Shown one piece after another: positions 19,568 through 27,847 of a stretch of DNA of 64,000 nt (positions are counted from its first letter, which is position 1; each line of letters opens with the position of its first letter). The notes under the pieces are model-generated. The model worked only from the letters and a program-made list of their open reading frames with translations, did not search any database and was not told where the DNA came from. Source of the DNA: Planctomycetales bacterium (GTDB taxonomy: Bacteria; Planctomycetota; Planctomycetia; Planctomycetales; Planctomycetaceae); assembly GCA_026400835.1 (NCBI GenBank), contig JAPLOA010000098.1:1-64000 (forward strand). Reading direction: 5' to 3'. The position numbers and the translations under genes are program-made.

Positions 19568-20326
19568 TCAGGACGCGTCAGGGATCAATTCCGTCAGTGT
19601 CCGCATTTGGCGAGTCGAAATGGCTGCCTGCTCATCTTCCGACCCAAACATGGCTCCGGGACGTTCTCCCTTGCGATCAATCCAGGCTGTCGCCATCCCC
19701 GCCTGCTTCGCGCCGTGAATATCGTTGATCAAATCGTCGCCGACGAACAGAATTTCTTCGGGGCGGCAGTTGGTCTGCTGACAGACAATGTCAAAGAACG
19801 TCGGAGCCGGTTTTCTCCAGCCGACTTCCGAAGAAATGATCACGCTGGAAATCCCCTGCAGTTCCTCAAGTCCCGTGCAGACTGCATTCAATCGTTCATC
19901 GAAATTTGAAGCGAGTACGAGCTGAAGCCCGGCGGACTTCAGAGCATTGAGTGTACCGGCCACATCGTGATAGCATCGCCAGTTGGAAGCGATGCCGAAA
20001 TGACGGTAGAGCGAGTCAAAACAGGCGTCAACGCGATTCGCATCGGGAACCAGCTCGGCAATCAGGTCATACCAGTACTGTCTTTCAGAGTCTTCATTGG
20101 TCCGCAGATTCTCGTGACTTGAGCGTTCTGCCAGACGTATCCCCAGAACCCTGCGGACAAAAGATTCATCGACCGGGCTTCCGCTCAGTTCATTCAGAAC
20201 TCGGCAATAAGTTGCTGTGACGGATGGCTCCGCATAAATCAATGTGCCCACGGCATCAAAGGCCACAACTTTGATCAATGATCCAACGGGGGGATGCTTG
20301 TCTTGCGCGTCGATGGGTTTCGTCAT
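19568..20326 (-). CDS. HAD-superfamily hydrolase (HDHD3-like)
   Basis: A 252-residue HAD protein starting MTKPIDAQD at 20326; the frame extends upstream to 20422 without a plausible N-terminus. Motif I is VVAFDAVGTLIY: the nucleophile Asp is present, but the second Asp of DxD, the usual general acid/base, is Val. Motif II is VLASNFDERL, motif III is the Lys in GWRKPAPTFFD, and motif IV is FVGDDLINDIHGAKQAG. The DAVGT form is common in the HDHD3/REG-2 branch, so it may be ancestral there rather than a lesion. Activity is uncertain. It follows ftr by 125 bp on the same strand and may be its operon partner. Confidence 0.82.
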   Translation of the reverse strand: MTKPIDAQDKHPPVGSLIKVVAFDAVGTLIYAEPSVTATYCRVLNELSGSPVDESFVRRVLGIRLAERSSHENLRTNEDSERQYWYDLIAELVPDANRVDACFDSLYRHFGIASNWRCYHDVAGTLNALKSAGLQLVLASNFDERLNAVCTGLEELQGISSVIISSEVGWRKPAPTFFDIVCQQTNCRPEEILFVGDDLINDIHGAKQAGMATAWIDRKGERPGAMFGSEDEQAAISTRQMRTLTELIPDAS

Positions 20327-20451
20327 AACGAACAGATGATTCAAGCAGGCCAGAGCCGCCAATGGCGGATGCCTCTGGTTTTTAGAAACACGATGCGATT
20401 GCTGGAGTTCATAGAACGGCAAATCAACGCGTACTTCGCGTCCTTTCCGAA

Positions 20452-21390
20452 TCAGGCTTCCTGATGATTTTCCGGAATCAGCCAGACCCAGGCTTTGCCC
20501 AGCCGACCGCCGTAATTCCCAGCCGTGATTTTTTCGACACCCGGAACAACGGCCGCCGCTTTAATCGCCGCCTGAGTCGCCGCGCTGACGGTGGCCAGAT
20601 CGTGGCCGTTGATAATGATCTCCATCACAGACTTGATCCCATCCGGAATTTGTGAATTGACTCCCGGACGACCTTTTAACGTCGGACAGAACGGATGATT
20701 TGTGCTGGCGAATAAAAACTTGTGCTTACTGCCAGCCTTGGATCCGCTGGAGGCAACTCCACCTGGGAACGGAGTAATCACTCCGGGAACATGCTGACAG
20801 GCTTCAACAGCTCGTTCAGCCGCTTCCAGCGATGCGTCTTCGCTGGTGGCCATGAACCAAAGATTTCCGCCCATGACTCCGTCGTGATATCCGAAACGGC
20901 GATCGATACAGAATTCGCCACCCATCGTCGGCACAACCCACATTTTGCGTCCGAAGCGGTCCTCAACCTGTTCGTAGCCATCACCGAAAAACGACAGTTT
21001 TCGGCCCAGGCGATAATAGGGTTCTGACTGGCTGAGTGAAAAACAGGCCGTCGTCGCACACGTCAGGACGTTTTGGCAAACACGGGCCAGGAGAGCTTTC
21101 TCCAGAGCTTCGACGCGATGTTTCCAGAAGCGAGGTACGTGAAGCTGGCAGATGGCTCCCGGGCGACCATCGGGAGTCACAAATGATTCGTCTCCGCCCG
21201 GCCCTACGTAACGATCGAGTCCCGCTTCGCAATCACACATGATCGTTGACGAACCATAGCCGGTCGCTGCATTGATGGCATGATCCAGCCACTTGCGATC
21301 GCGTGCGGTGATCAGAAACTCCACATACAGACTGCGAAAGGCTTCGGCGTATGTGTCTTCAATCACACAATTCGAACCGGCACTGGTCAT
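20452..21390 (-). CDS. ftr: Formylmethanofuran--tetrahydromethanopterin formyltransferase
   Basis: A 312-residue protein that matches Ftr/FhcD across its length. It begins VIEDTYAEAFRSLYVEFLIT, and continues with FPGGVASSGSKAGSKHKFL and VMEIIINGHDLATVSAA to the C-terminal GNYGGRLGK. The enzyme moves a formyl group between N-formylmethanofuran and tetrahydromethanopterin, giving 5-formyl-H4MPT. This archaeal C1 module is known in planctomycetes and methylotrophs, where it serves formaldehyde oxidation. Its ATG overlaps the stop of the upstream cyclo-ligase gene by 4 bp (ATGA), so the two are translationally coupled. The other H4MPT genes (mch, fae, mtdB, fhcA-C) are not in the window. Confidence 0.93.
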   Translation of the reverse strand: MTSAGSNCVIEDTYAEAFRSLYVEFLITARDRKWLDHAINAATGYGSSTIMCDCEAGLDRYVGPGGDESFVTPDGRPGAICQLHVPRFWKHRVEALEKALLARVCQNVLTCATTACFSLSQSEPYYRLGRKLSFFGDGYEQVEDRFGRKMWVVPTMGGEFCIDRRFGYHDGVMGGNLWFMATSEDASLEAAERAVEACQHVPGVITPFPGGVASSGSKAGSKHKFLFASTNHPFCPTLKGRPGVNSQIPDGIKSVMEIIINGHDLATVSAATQAAIKAAAVVPGVEKITAGNYGGRLGKAWVWLIPENHQEA

Positions 21391-21989
21391 CGACCTTTTC
21401 CCTGATACACGTGATCTTCAGTGATGATCTTGTCCATGAAAATGTCGTGGTGAGCGACCGGGATTTCATCAAACAACTGACACTCAAATGCCAGCGCGAC
21501 CAGCGGTGTGTCGCGGCGAGCGTGCTGCAGCAGTTTGTCGTAGTAACCTTTACCGTGGCCCATGCGAGCACCTCGGCGATCAAACCCAACGCCAGGCACC
21601 ATAATCAGATCCAGCGACTCAACATCGACCTGTTTCTCCGGCAGAGTTCGCAATTCAGCCCTGGGCTCCAGAATGCGATACATCCCAAGTTCCAGTTCGT
21701 CCATGCTGTCGAGACGAAACAGTTCGAGTTCGCCTTCTGCGTTGCACCATGGAACAACGAGCGTCTTGCCTGACTTCAAAGCCAGTTCCAGATCCAGTCG
21801 AGTGCGGACTTCGCTGCGAACGTCAATGTAGAACATCACAACTTCAGCGGTTGCGTATTCCGGCAGAGCCATGAAAGCTCCGACAATACGGCGGCTCAGG
21901 TCATCCTTGTTTTCCTGAGCATTTCGGTTCGCATGCGCCTGCTTTCGCAGCAGGTCTTTTTTTTCACGGATTGCTGACTCTGACATCAT
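21387..21989 (-). CDS. 5-formyltetrahydrofolate cyclo-ligase family protein
   Basis: A 200-residue protein of the 5-FCL/MTHFS family, which uses ATP to convert 5-formyl-tetrahydrofolate to 5,10-methenyl-tetrahydrofolate. The signature VPGVGFDRRGARMGHGKGYY (ATP- and substrate-binding region, near residues 130-150) is complete, and an Arg/Lys-rich helix lies at the N-terminus. Length is normal. The last four bases overlap the start of ftr, whose product is 5-formyl-H4MPT, the pterin analogue of this enzyme's usual substrate. It may act in the folate pool, or on the H4MPT-linked intermediate; the sequence alone does not decide. Confidence 0.88.
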   Translation of the reverse strand: MMSESAIREKKDLLRKQAHANRNAQENKDDLSRRIVGAFMALPEYATAEVVMFYIDVRSEVRTRLDLELALKSGKTLVVPWCNAEGELELFRLDSMDELELGMYRILEPRAELRTLPEKQVDVESLDLIMVPGVGFDRRGARMGHGKGYYDKLLQHARRDTPLVALAFECQLFDEIPVAHHDIFMDKIITEDHVYQGKGR

Positions 21990-22445
21990 CTAAAATCACC
22001 CTTTTCTCATGCCGAACCGTAATGAGTTGAGTCAGACTACTCTGTCGCCGGGCCATTGAAAGTGAACGAAGCCCCACGTAACAGAACTATGGCCGACGCA
22101 TTCAGGAGTTTTATCGCGTAGTTGCCGATTTTCTCCTGACACATTGCGGCTTTTAACCGGATAACCGCCTCGCTTCAACCGGCGACGGCTTCCGTTCCGA
22201 CTGTTCTTTCTGAATGGAACTCACCTGAACAGTCATCCTGTGCTGCAGGAGCCGTTCGCTTCGGCGACCGCAAAGAAACTCCAGCAAAACCGTAACAGGA
22301 CATGTCCAATCTTCTTTCTGCATATTATTGAGTTACCCGTCGGCCAGCCCCGGTTTTGTTTGGCGTACTGAGTCTCTTGCATTCCCGCCATGGATGCACC
22401 ACGATGCCAGCCCGCCAATTCTGCTTACCTGCCCGGAGGTTGCTT
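21990..22445. other. Divergent intergenic region
   Basis: This gap of about 456 bp lies between the cyclo-ligase gene (minus) and the PQQ-like gene (plus). It must contain two promoters. I see no RNA gene, repeat or clear operator. The ribosome site of the downstream gene is at 22435-22440. Confidence 0.5.
22435..22440 (+). promoter_or_regulatory. Shine-Dalgarno site fixing the start at 22446
   Basis: GGAGGT lies 5 bp before the ATG at 22446. The frame is open further upstream (ATGs at 22356 and 22404), but only this start combines a strong ribosome site with an N-terminal signal peptide. Confidence 0.8.
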
Positions 22446-23690
22446 ATGTGCCGATGCTTGCTTGTCCTGTTGTGCGTGGTTTGTGTTTCAGAAACTCAGG
22501 CGGCCGACTGGCCTCAGTTTCGTGGTCCCGGCGGGCAGGGGCATTCTGATGCTACAAATCTCCCGTTGACGTGGAGCGAAACGGAGAACATTACATGGAA
22601 GGTCCCGGTCGCTGGTTTGGGTTGGTCTTCTCCGGCGATTCAGGGCGATCAGATCTGGATTACAACGGCGATCGATGAAGGCAAAAAACTGCACGCGATC
22701 GCACTTGATCGAGCCACTGGAAAGTCACTGCATGATGTGACGATTTTTGAACTCGCCGAACCGGGCCCGGTCCATTCCAAGAACAGTCACGCTTCGCCCA
22801 CACCACTGATTGAAGGCGATCGCGTCTATGTTCACTATGGTGCTCACGGCACCGCCTGCCTCAAGACAGATGGCACTGTCGTCTGGAAGACTCAGGACCT
22901 CAAACACGATCATCGCCACGGCCCCGGCGGATCGCCGGTGATTTTCGAAGACCTGCTGATTCTCAACTGCGATGGTTCCGACATTCAGTTTGTCGTCGCT
23001 CTGGACAAGAACACGGGAGAAATCCGCTGGAAGAAAAAACGCGAACATATCGGAGAAGATCGACTCACGGGAAAATCCAACGTCCCGATGTCCTATACGA
23101 CGCCGCTCCTGACAGAGATCAATGGCACAATCCAGTTGCTCAGCAGCGGAGCTGACAGCATCGTGTCGTACAATCCTCGCAACGGCGAAGAGTATTGGTG
23201 GTTCCGCTACGATGGTTACTCAAACGTGCCTCGCCCGGTTGTCGGCAAAGGTCTGGTCTTCATCAGCTCCGGCTATGATCAGCCCGAGTTCTATGCTGTG
23301 AAAGTCGATGGCACTGGCGACGTCACAGAATCTCATCTCGGCTGGAACATGAAGAAGGCGGCTCCGCTAAATCCATCGCCATTGCTTGTCGGCGATGAAC
23401 TTTATCTTATCAGCGACAACGGCATCGCGACATGCCTGGACGCGGTCAGCGGGACTAAGCATTGGCAGGAGCGAATCGGCGGTAACTTCTCTGCATCACC
23501 AACTCTGGCGGATGGGAAGATTTATCTGCTGGATGAAGACGGCAAGACGACAGTTCTTGCCCCGGGAAAGAAGTACGAAGTCCTTGCCACCAACACTTTG
23601 GAAGGCCGCACGCTGGCAACTCCGGCCATGGTTGATCACTCCGTCTTTCTTCGAACGGACACACATCTTTACCGTCTTGAGAAGAAGTAA
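22446..23690 (+). CDS. Secreted PQQ-like beta-propeller protein
   Basis: A 414-residue protein beginning with a Sec signal peptide (MCRCLLVLLCVVCVSETQA, cleavage before ADWPQFRGP). The WPQFRGPGGQG motif followed by repeated blade sequences (KLHAIALDRATGK, FVVALDKNTGEIRWK, TCLDAVSGTKHW, GKIYLLDEDGKT) marks the PQQ-like/PQQ_2 propeller family, with about seven or eight blades. These large planctomycete families resemble quinoprotein dehydrogenases and BamB, but usually lack an assigned substrate, and PQQ binding is not shown by the sequence. A paralogue with the same N-terminal motif lies at 35821-37077. The gene is convergent with the Tat protein at 23734. Confidence 0.87.
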   Translation: MCRCLLVLLCVVCVSETQAADWPQFRGPGGQGHSDATNLPLTWSETENITWKVPVAGLGWSSPAIQGDQIWITTAIDEGKKLHAIALDRATGKSLHDVTIFELAEPGPVHSKNSHASPTPLIEGDRVYVHYGAHGTACLKTDGTVVWKTQDLKHDHRHGPGGSPVIFEDLLILNCDGSDIQFVVALDKNTGEIRWKKKREHIGEDRLTGKSNVPMSYTTPLLTEINGTIQLLSSGADSIVSYNPRNGEEYWWFRYDGYSNVPRPVVGKGLVFISSGYDQPEFYAVKVDGTGDVTESHLGWNMKKAAPLNPSPLLVGDELYLISDNGIATCLDAVSGTKHWQERIGGNFSASPTLADGKIYLLDEDGKTTVLAPGKKYEVLATNTLEGRTLATPAMVDHSVFLRTDTHLYRLEKK

Positions 23691-23733
23691 AGATCTCGTC
23701 TTCTTCGGGGCTTTGAGTTGCGTGTACTGTGTT

Positions 23734-24999
23734 CTAACGCATGCAGGCCGAGTCCTGGTTCTCATTTGCGAACGGCCAGTCGGTCGGCGAGTATTCAATC
23801 GCCAATTCCGGTGTTTCGATCCGCCGACCATCCTGAGCCAGGCTCTGCATGACTCGATCAAGAATCCCCGTGGTCAGCAGAGTTCGCTCGACCGGGTACG
23901 CAACTTGACCTGTCTGAAATGTTTTATCGATGGCCCGCAGAAGGCACGCAAAATGGCCAAAGGGTGGTTCTTCCTGCAGCCGGAACCACGTGCCCACTGG
24001 TTTATTCTGCCCCTTGATCTTTACTGCAATCGTAAACTGATCCGCAAGACCGTTCGCCATAATGACGGCCGATTTCAAGCCATCCTGATGCTCCAGCAAG
24101 TAGACGGCCGAGTTTTCTCCGGGCTTCCAGCCAGCTGTATCTTCCGGATGACCGGGCATCAGCCGACGAGCGGTTGCGAAAAGTTCCGTCGACCATTCTC
24201 CGGCCGCTTCCGCCTGCCGAATCTGATCGCCCTTTAACGCTCGCACGGCTGCGATTCCTGTCGCGCCGGCGCTTCGTTTTTCCAGCAGGCACTGGTGGGC
24301 TTCCAGAGCATGAAAGCCATAATCTTCAAAACCGCCGTAACCAATTGAAAGAGCAGCTTCGATTTCTGTGCCCGTCGCCAGTTCCAGCGAAGGCTCTCGC
24401 CACGCGACAGGAAGAGAAGACCCCGCCAGGAACGGAATGCGGAGTTCCTGAGCGGTATCGTACATCGCCTTCGCGTCATCCCAGCGATACGACAGATGTT
24501 TATCATTGAAGACCGGGACCACCTGATCACATCTGCGGAAAACTCGCACGACTTCATCGAAGAATCGACGACGAGGATACATCCGCTGGCCTGTCTCCGG
24601 AGTCAGTTCATATTGTCCATGTTCGGCAATACAGAGAACTCCTGCGACCTGCAGCCGATCCGTTCCGAAAGTCAGCGCGTCGTCGACGGTTTTGGAAATC
24701 CTGAAACCATGCAACTTCGCCTTCTCACGACTCATGTCCTGCGAGGGAACCTGATCGGTGAACAGGGAAACAAGTTCAAGGTCCGGACCGACTCCACCAT
24801 CCTGGTGATACCCCTCCAGGATCTTGCCTGCGATGACGTCAGCATGACTGTTCGGTGTATAAACAGAAACCACCGCAGCTACCGGCAACTTATGCCTCGC
24901 TCCAGCGGCTTTAAGAGAAGGCAGCGCCCATGCGTGCGGAATGGCTGATCCCACAAAGCCCGTCAACCCAGCCTTTAGAATCGATCGCCGTGTTCTCAT
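23734..24999 (-). CDS. Tat-exported protein of unknown function
   Basis: A 421-residue protein with a twin-arginine-like signal (MRTRRSILKAGLTGFVG, cleavage likely after AWA). I do not recognise a catalytic family. Visible features are an alpha/beta start (KLPVAAVVSVYTPNSHADVI), DRLQVAGVLCIAEHGQYELT, VFNDKHLSYRWDDAKAMYD, an acidic region with EIEAALSIGYGGFEDYGFHALE, and a C-terminal half with strands such as KSAVIMANGLADQFTIAVKI. The alternation of VxGVL-type strands with helices suggests a Rossmann-like or oxidoreductase-like fold. Export and absence of transmembrane helices beyond the signal place it in the periplasm. It sits between convergent and co-directional neighbours with no informative operon; the ZIP gene upstream ends 29 bp before its start and could be co-transcribed. 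Confidence 0.7.
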   Translation of the reverse strand: MRTRRSILKAGLTGFVGSAIPHAWALPSLKAAGARHKLPVAAVVSVYTPNSHADVIAGKILEGYHQDGGVGPDLELVSLFTDQVPSQDMSREKAKLHGFRISKTVDDALTFGTDRLQVAGVLCIAEHGQYELTPETGQRMYPRRRFFDEVVRVFRRCDQVVPVFNDKHLSYRWDDAKAMYDTAQELRIPFLAGSSLPVAWREPSLELATGTEIEAALSIGYGGFEDYGFHALEAHQCLLEKRSAGATGIAAVRALKGDQIRQAEAAGEWSTELFATARRLMPGHPEDTAGWKPGENSAVYLLEHQDGLKSAVIMANGLADQFTIAVKIKGQNKPVGTWFRLQEEPPFGHFACLLRAIDKTFQTGQVAYPVERTLLTTGILDRVMQSLAQDGRRIETPELAIEYSPTDWPFANENQDSACMR

Positions 25000-25028
25000 G
25001 TCGATAACCTGTTGCCTGGTGAATTGAG

Positions 25029-26267
25029 TTAGTGCAGATGACCGGGCTCAAGAAATGTTATTCCATACGCTAACAGGATTCCTGCCAGGAGAGCCGCGGT
25101 CAGGCGGACTCGATTGTGAGCATGGAACTCCATCTCGGGCAGCAGGTCACTGAGCGAAATGCACAGAAACACACCCGCTGAGAACGCTAAAGAGGAACTG
25201 ACAAATTCGTCCTGATATTGGCCGAACAAAGAAATCCCAAAGCGAAACAGCAGAGCACCCATCGGGCACATCGTTGAAAAAACAATGCTGACCAATAACC
25301 GTGAACGAGTCGACCAGCCGGCGCCGGCCATCAGTGAGGTGATCGAGACCGCATCCAGCGGCTTGTGCAGCATAATGGCCAGAAAAGTACCGAGGCCCGA
25401 AACCAGCGTAACGTTACGGAACGTTGACTCCGCCTGAACACTCGCAGCCAGTGCCATGCCATCGATCAGAGTATGCAGGGACAGCCCCAGGGTAATCCCA
25501 AGCCAGCTCAACTGATGGGCGTGATGGCAGTGAGGCTGCGGCGAACTTTGCGGCGACGGAATCGGAGTAGCGCTGAGTATCTTCAGTGGTGATTTCTGCG
25601 CATCATCATGATCGTGGTCATGCGAATGATCGTGATCGTGTCGGCCATGGTCATGGGAGTGGTCATGGTCGTGACCGCGATGGCTGGCACAGGGATCCTC
25701 TTCTGCTGTTGAAATCTCCAGCGGACCATGATGATGAAAGTGGAAGCAGCGGATCAGCAGGAACATCGTGATAATCCCGGCCATCATCCACCACGCGGAA
25801 TCATCGGCCGATTGACTGCCATGAATGGAATGCGGAAATAGATGGAAGACTGCAATCCCCAGCATCAGTCCGCCGACGAAGCTGATAATCGTCTGCATTC
25901 GGGTATGCGTCAGGTTCACTAACGAAGGCAGCCAGCCTCCACCGATAGAGGCGATGACAATCGCCGTGCAGTAGGCGACCAGCAGCCAGCCAGAATCGCC
26001 TCGACCAGCAGCCGCCGCGGATCGCTTGATCTGCTCATCAAGAAACTCTTCCGCCTCCGAATTTGCAGACTTCCCGGAGTCCTCAAGGCGGGGGGATTCT
26101 TCCCGCGAGGCCGTTAATCCCTCCGTCGACTGCGGTACCGCAGCCGCGAACGGTACCTTCAACCGAACGCTGGATGTTTGCTCTGCGCCGGCCCGGGATT
26201 CGGGTAGAACGGTGCTGGCGAAAAGAATGGCCAGCAGGACAGGCAGCATCATACGAACAGTGATCAT
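25029..26267 (-). CDS. ZIP-family metal transporter with histidine-rich loop
   Basis: A 412-residue transporter. An N-terminal signal-like segment (MITVRMMLPVLLAILFAS) and a polar region of about 80 residues precede the first ZIP helix (LLVAYCTAIVIASIGGGWLP). ZIP motifs include LGITLGLSLHTLIDGMAL with the HxxxD/G metal site in the fourth helix, and ATIMLHKPLDAVS-like LAIMLHKPLDAVSITSLMAG with its HK pair in the fifth. Between helices 3 and 4 a loop carries about fifteen His alternating with Asp, a classic Zn-binding loop. It probably moves Zn2+ or related divalent ions into the cytosol. The upstream extension to 26390 lacks a good start. The long N-terminal domain is unusual for a bacterial ZIP. 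Confidence 0.87.
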   Translation of the reverse strand: MITVRMMLPVLLAILFASTVLPESRAGAEQTSSVRLKVPFAAAVPQSTEGLTASREESPRLEDSGKSANSEAEEFLDEQIKRSAAAAGRGDSGWLLVAYCTAIVIASIGGGWLPSLVNLTHTRMQTIISFVGGLMLGIAVFHLFPHSIHGSQSADDSAWWMMAGIITMFLLIRCFHFHHHGPLEISTAEEDPCASHRGHDHDHSHDHGRHDHDHSHDHDHDDAQKSPLKILSATPIPSPQSSPQPHCHHAHQLSWLGITLGLSLHTLIDGMALAASVQAESTFRNVTLVSGLGTFLAIMLHKPLDAVSITSLMAGAGWSTRSRLLVSIVFSTMCPMGALLFRFGISLFGQYQDEFVSSSLAFSAGVFLCISLSDLLPEMEFHAHNRVRLTAALLAGILLAYGITFLEPGHLH

Positions 26268-26701
26268 GACCGAACCTGGGGTGAACGTTTTAGTCTTCAA
26301 GGTGGAACGATAGGTTTTCACAACTCCAGTTGCGAATTCCGAGCGTCTCCATTCGCCAGATTCCTGAAGACCTTTTCGGCCACGTTTCAAACTCGTTCCC
26401 TGACAAACTTATCGGGAACTCGCCCAAAATTCTGAGCAAACCGAAGAACCCCGGGGGAGAAATTGGGCGGGATGGAGCGCTACCATGAACGTTTCGGGAC
26501 CGAGGGAAAGCTGAAGGTCAATTCCCTGCAGGATCACTACGACCGAAACAAACAGATCCATGACACTGTCCTGAAATGCAAGATTCGAATCATGAATGCA
26601 ACACACCACGAAATCCCGAACTACGGTTCTTTTGCCCGCTCCTGATGTTCCCGTGACATGAGCAGTTGACCATCGACTCTCTCTCTGGCAGAGTGATTCT
26701 T
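26268..26701. other. Divergent intergenic region with a small inverted repeat
   Basis: This 434-bp gap lies between the ZIP gene (minus) and the DHH gene (plus). CGCCCAAAATTCT (26421-26433) and AGAAATTGGGCG (26458-26469) can form an imperfect 12-bp stem. No gene or RNA is supported here. Confidence 0.5.
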
Positions 26702-27685
26702 ATGCCCCTGCAGACTTTCAATTATCGCCTCATTACTCGCAGTGACTTCGACGGCCTCGTCAGTGCCGCGCTGCTGCGTGAACTTCAGATGCTCGACGAC
26801 ATTATGTTCGTGCATCCAAAGGATATGCAGGACGGACTCATTGAGGTCAATTCGCGTGACATTATCACGAATCTCCCTTACGTCGCCAGTTGCCATCTTT
26901 GCTTTGATCATCATGCCAGCGAAGCGATTCGTAACGGCCAGACAATTCGCCAGAACTACATTCTCGACCCTGACGCCGATTCAGCCGCTCGCGTCGTCTA
27001 TAACTATTTCGGCGGGGCGGCTCGCTTCCGACATATCAGCACAGAGATGATGGAAGCGGTCGACAAGTGTGACTCCGGCCGATTCTCTCGTGAAGACATT
27101 CTGTCCCCAAAGCGATGGGACCTGCTGAATTTTGTGATGGATCCACGAACCGGACTTGGTCGATTCCGGGATTTTCGGATCTCCAACTATCAACTGATGA
27201 TGGCTCTGGTGGATTACTGCCGCAGTCACACAATCGAAGACATTCTGCATCTTCAGGACGTACGGGAACGAGTAGACCTTTATAACAGTCAGCGATCTGA
27301 TTACTGCGACCAGGTGGCTCGCAGTTCCGGAATCTACGGCAACGTAGCGGTGATCGACCTTCGCTTTGAAGAAGTGATCTACTGTGGTAACCGATTCCTG
27401 TCTTATGCCCTGCTGCCCGAGTGCAATGTGTCAGTGCATCTGCTGAGAAGCCGGCAGCCCGGCATGACCGTGCTGGCCGTTGGCAAGTCGATCCTGAATC
27501 GCACCAATCCTGTTGAAGTCGGCAAACTGATGCTGAAACATGGCGGCGGCGGTCACTCTGCAGCCGGAACATGTCAGATTCCATCGGATGATGCCGATGC
27601 ATTGCTGCCGGAAATCGTCGAGGCCCTGAATCAGAGCATTGACATTATTGCGGAGAATTCCCGGATTGCGGCATTGGCCCGATAA
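26702..27685 (+). CDS. DHH/DHHA1-family phosphoesterase
   Basis: A 327-residue protein starting MPLQTFNYRLITRSDFDGLV. DxDG (SDFDG) at residues 12-16, DHH in LCFDHHASE near residue 70, and the DHHA1 glycine motif KHGGGGHSAAG near residue 290 form the complete two-domain set. This architecture is shared by RecJ-like nucleases, NrnA oligoribonucleases, cyclic-dinucleotide phosphodiesterases and exopolyphosphatase-like enzymes, all Mn2+-dependent. The size suits NrnA/exopolyphosphatase-like proteins rather than RecJ. Substrate cannot be told from sequence. The frame extends 12 codons upstream, but ATG 26702 is the better start. It converges with glnA and a terminator lies between them. Confidence 0.87.
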   Translation: MPLQTFNYRLITRSDFDGLVSAALLRELQMLDDIMFVHPKDMQDGLIEVNSRDIITNLPYVASCHLCFDHHASEAIRNGQTIRQNYILDPDADSAARVVYNYFGGAARFRHISTEMMEAVDKCDSGRFSREDILSPKRWDLLNFVMDPRTGLGRFRDFRISNYQLMMALVDYCRSHTIEDILHLQDVRERVDLYNSQRSDYCDQVARSSGIYGNVAVIDLRFEEVIYCGNRFLSYALLPECNVSVHLLRSRQPGMTVLAVGKSILNRTNPVEVGKLMLKHGGGGHSAAGTCQIPSDDADALLPEIVEALNQSIDIIAENSRIAALAR

Positions 27686-27694
27686 CACCAGCGC

Positions 27695-27731
27695 ATAAAA
27701 AACGGCTGTCCGACGTTGCCATCGGACAGCC
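27695..27731 (-). terminator. Intrinsic terminator of glnA
   Basis: The stem GGCTGTCCGA (27704-27713) / TCGGACAGCC (27722-27731) is a perfect 10 bp. On the minus strand it is followed by G and six T, a textbook rho-independent terminator about 120 bp after the glnA stop. On the plus strand it follows the DHH gene but lacks a T-run. Confidence 0.88.
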
Positions 27732-27847
27732 TGGGAGGATTGATCAGTGGATCGCTCCAAAGATCAGCAGTGACTCCCGATCCAGTCACCTCCTGACGAG
27801 GCAGATGAACCGCACCGTTTCGGGATGACTGGCTCAATTGAAATCAA

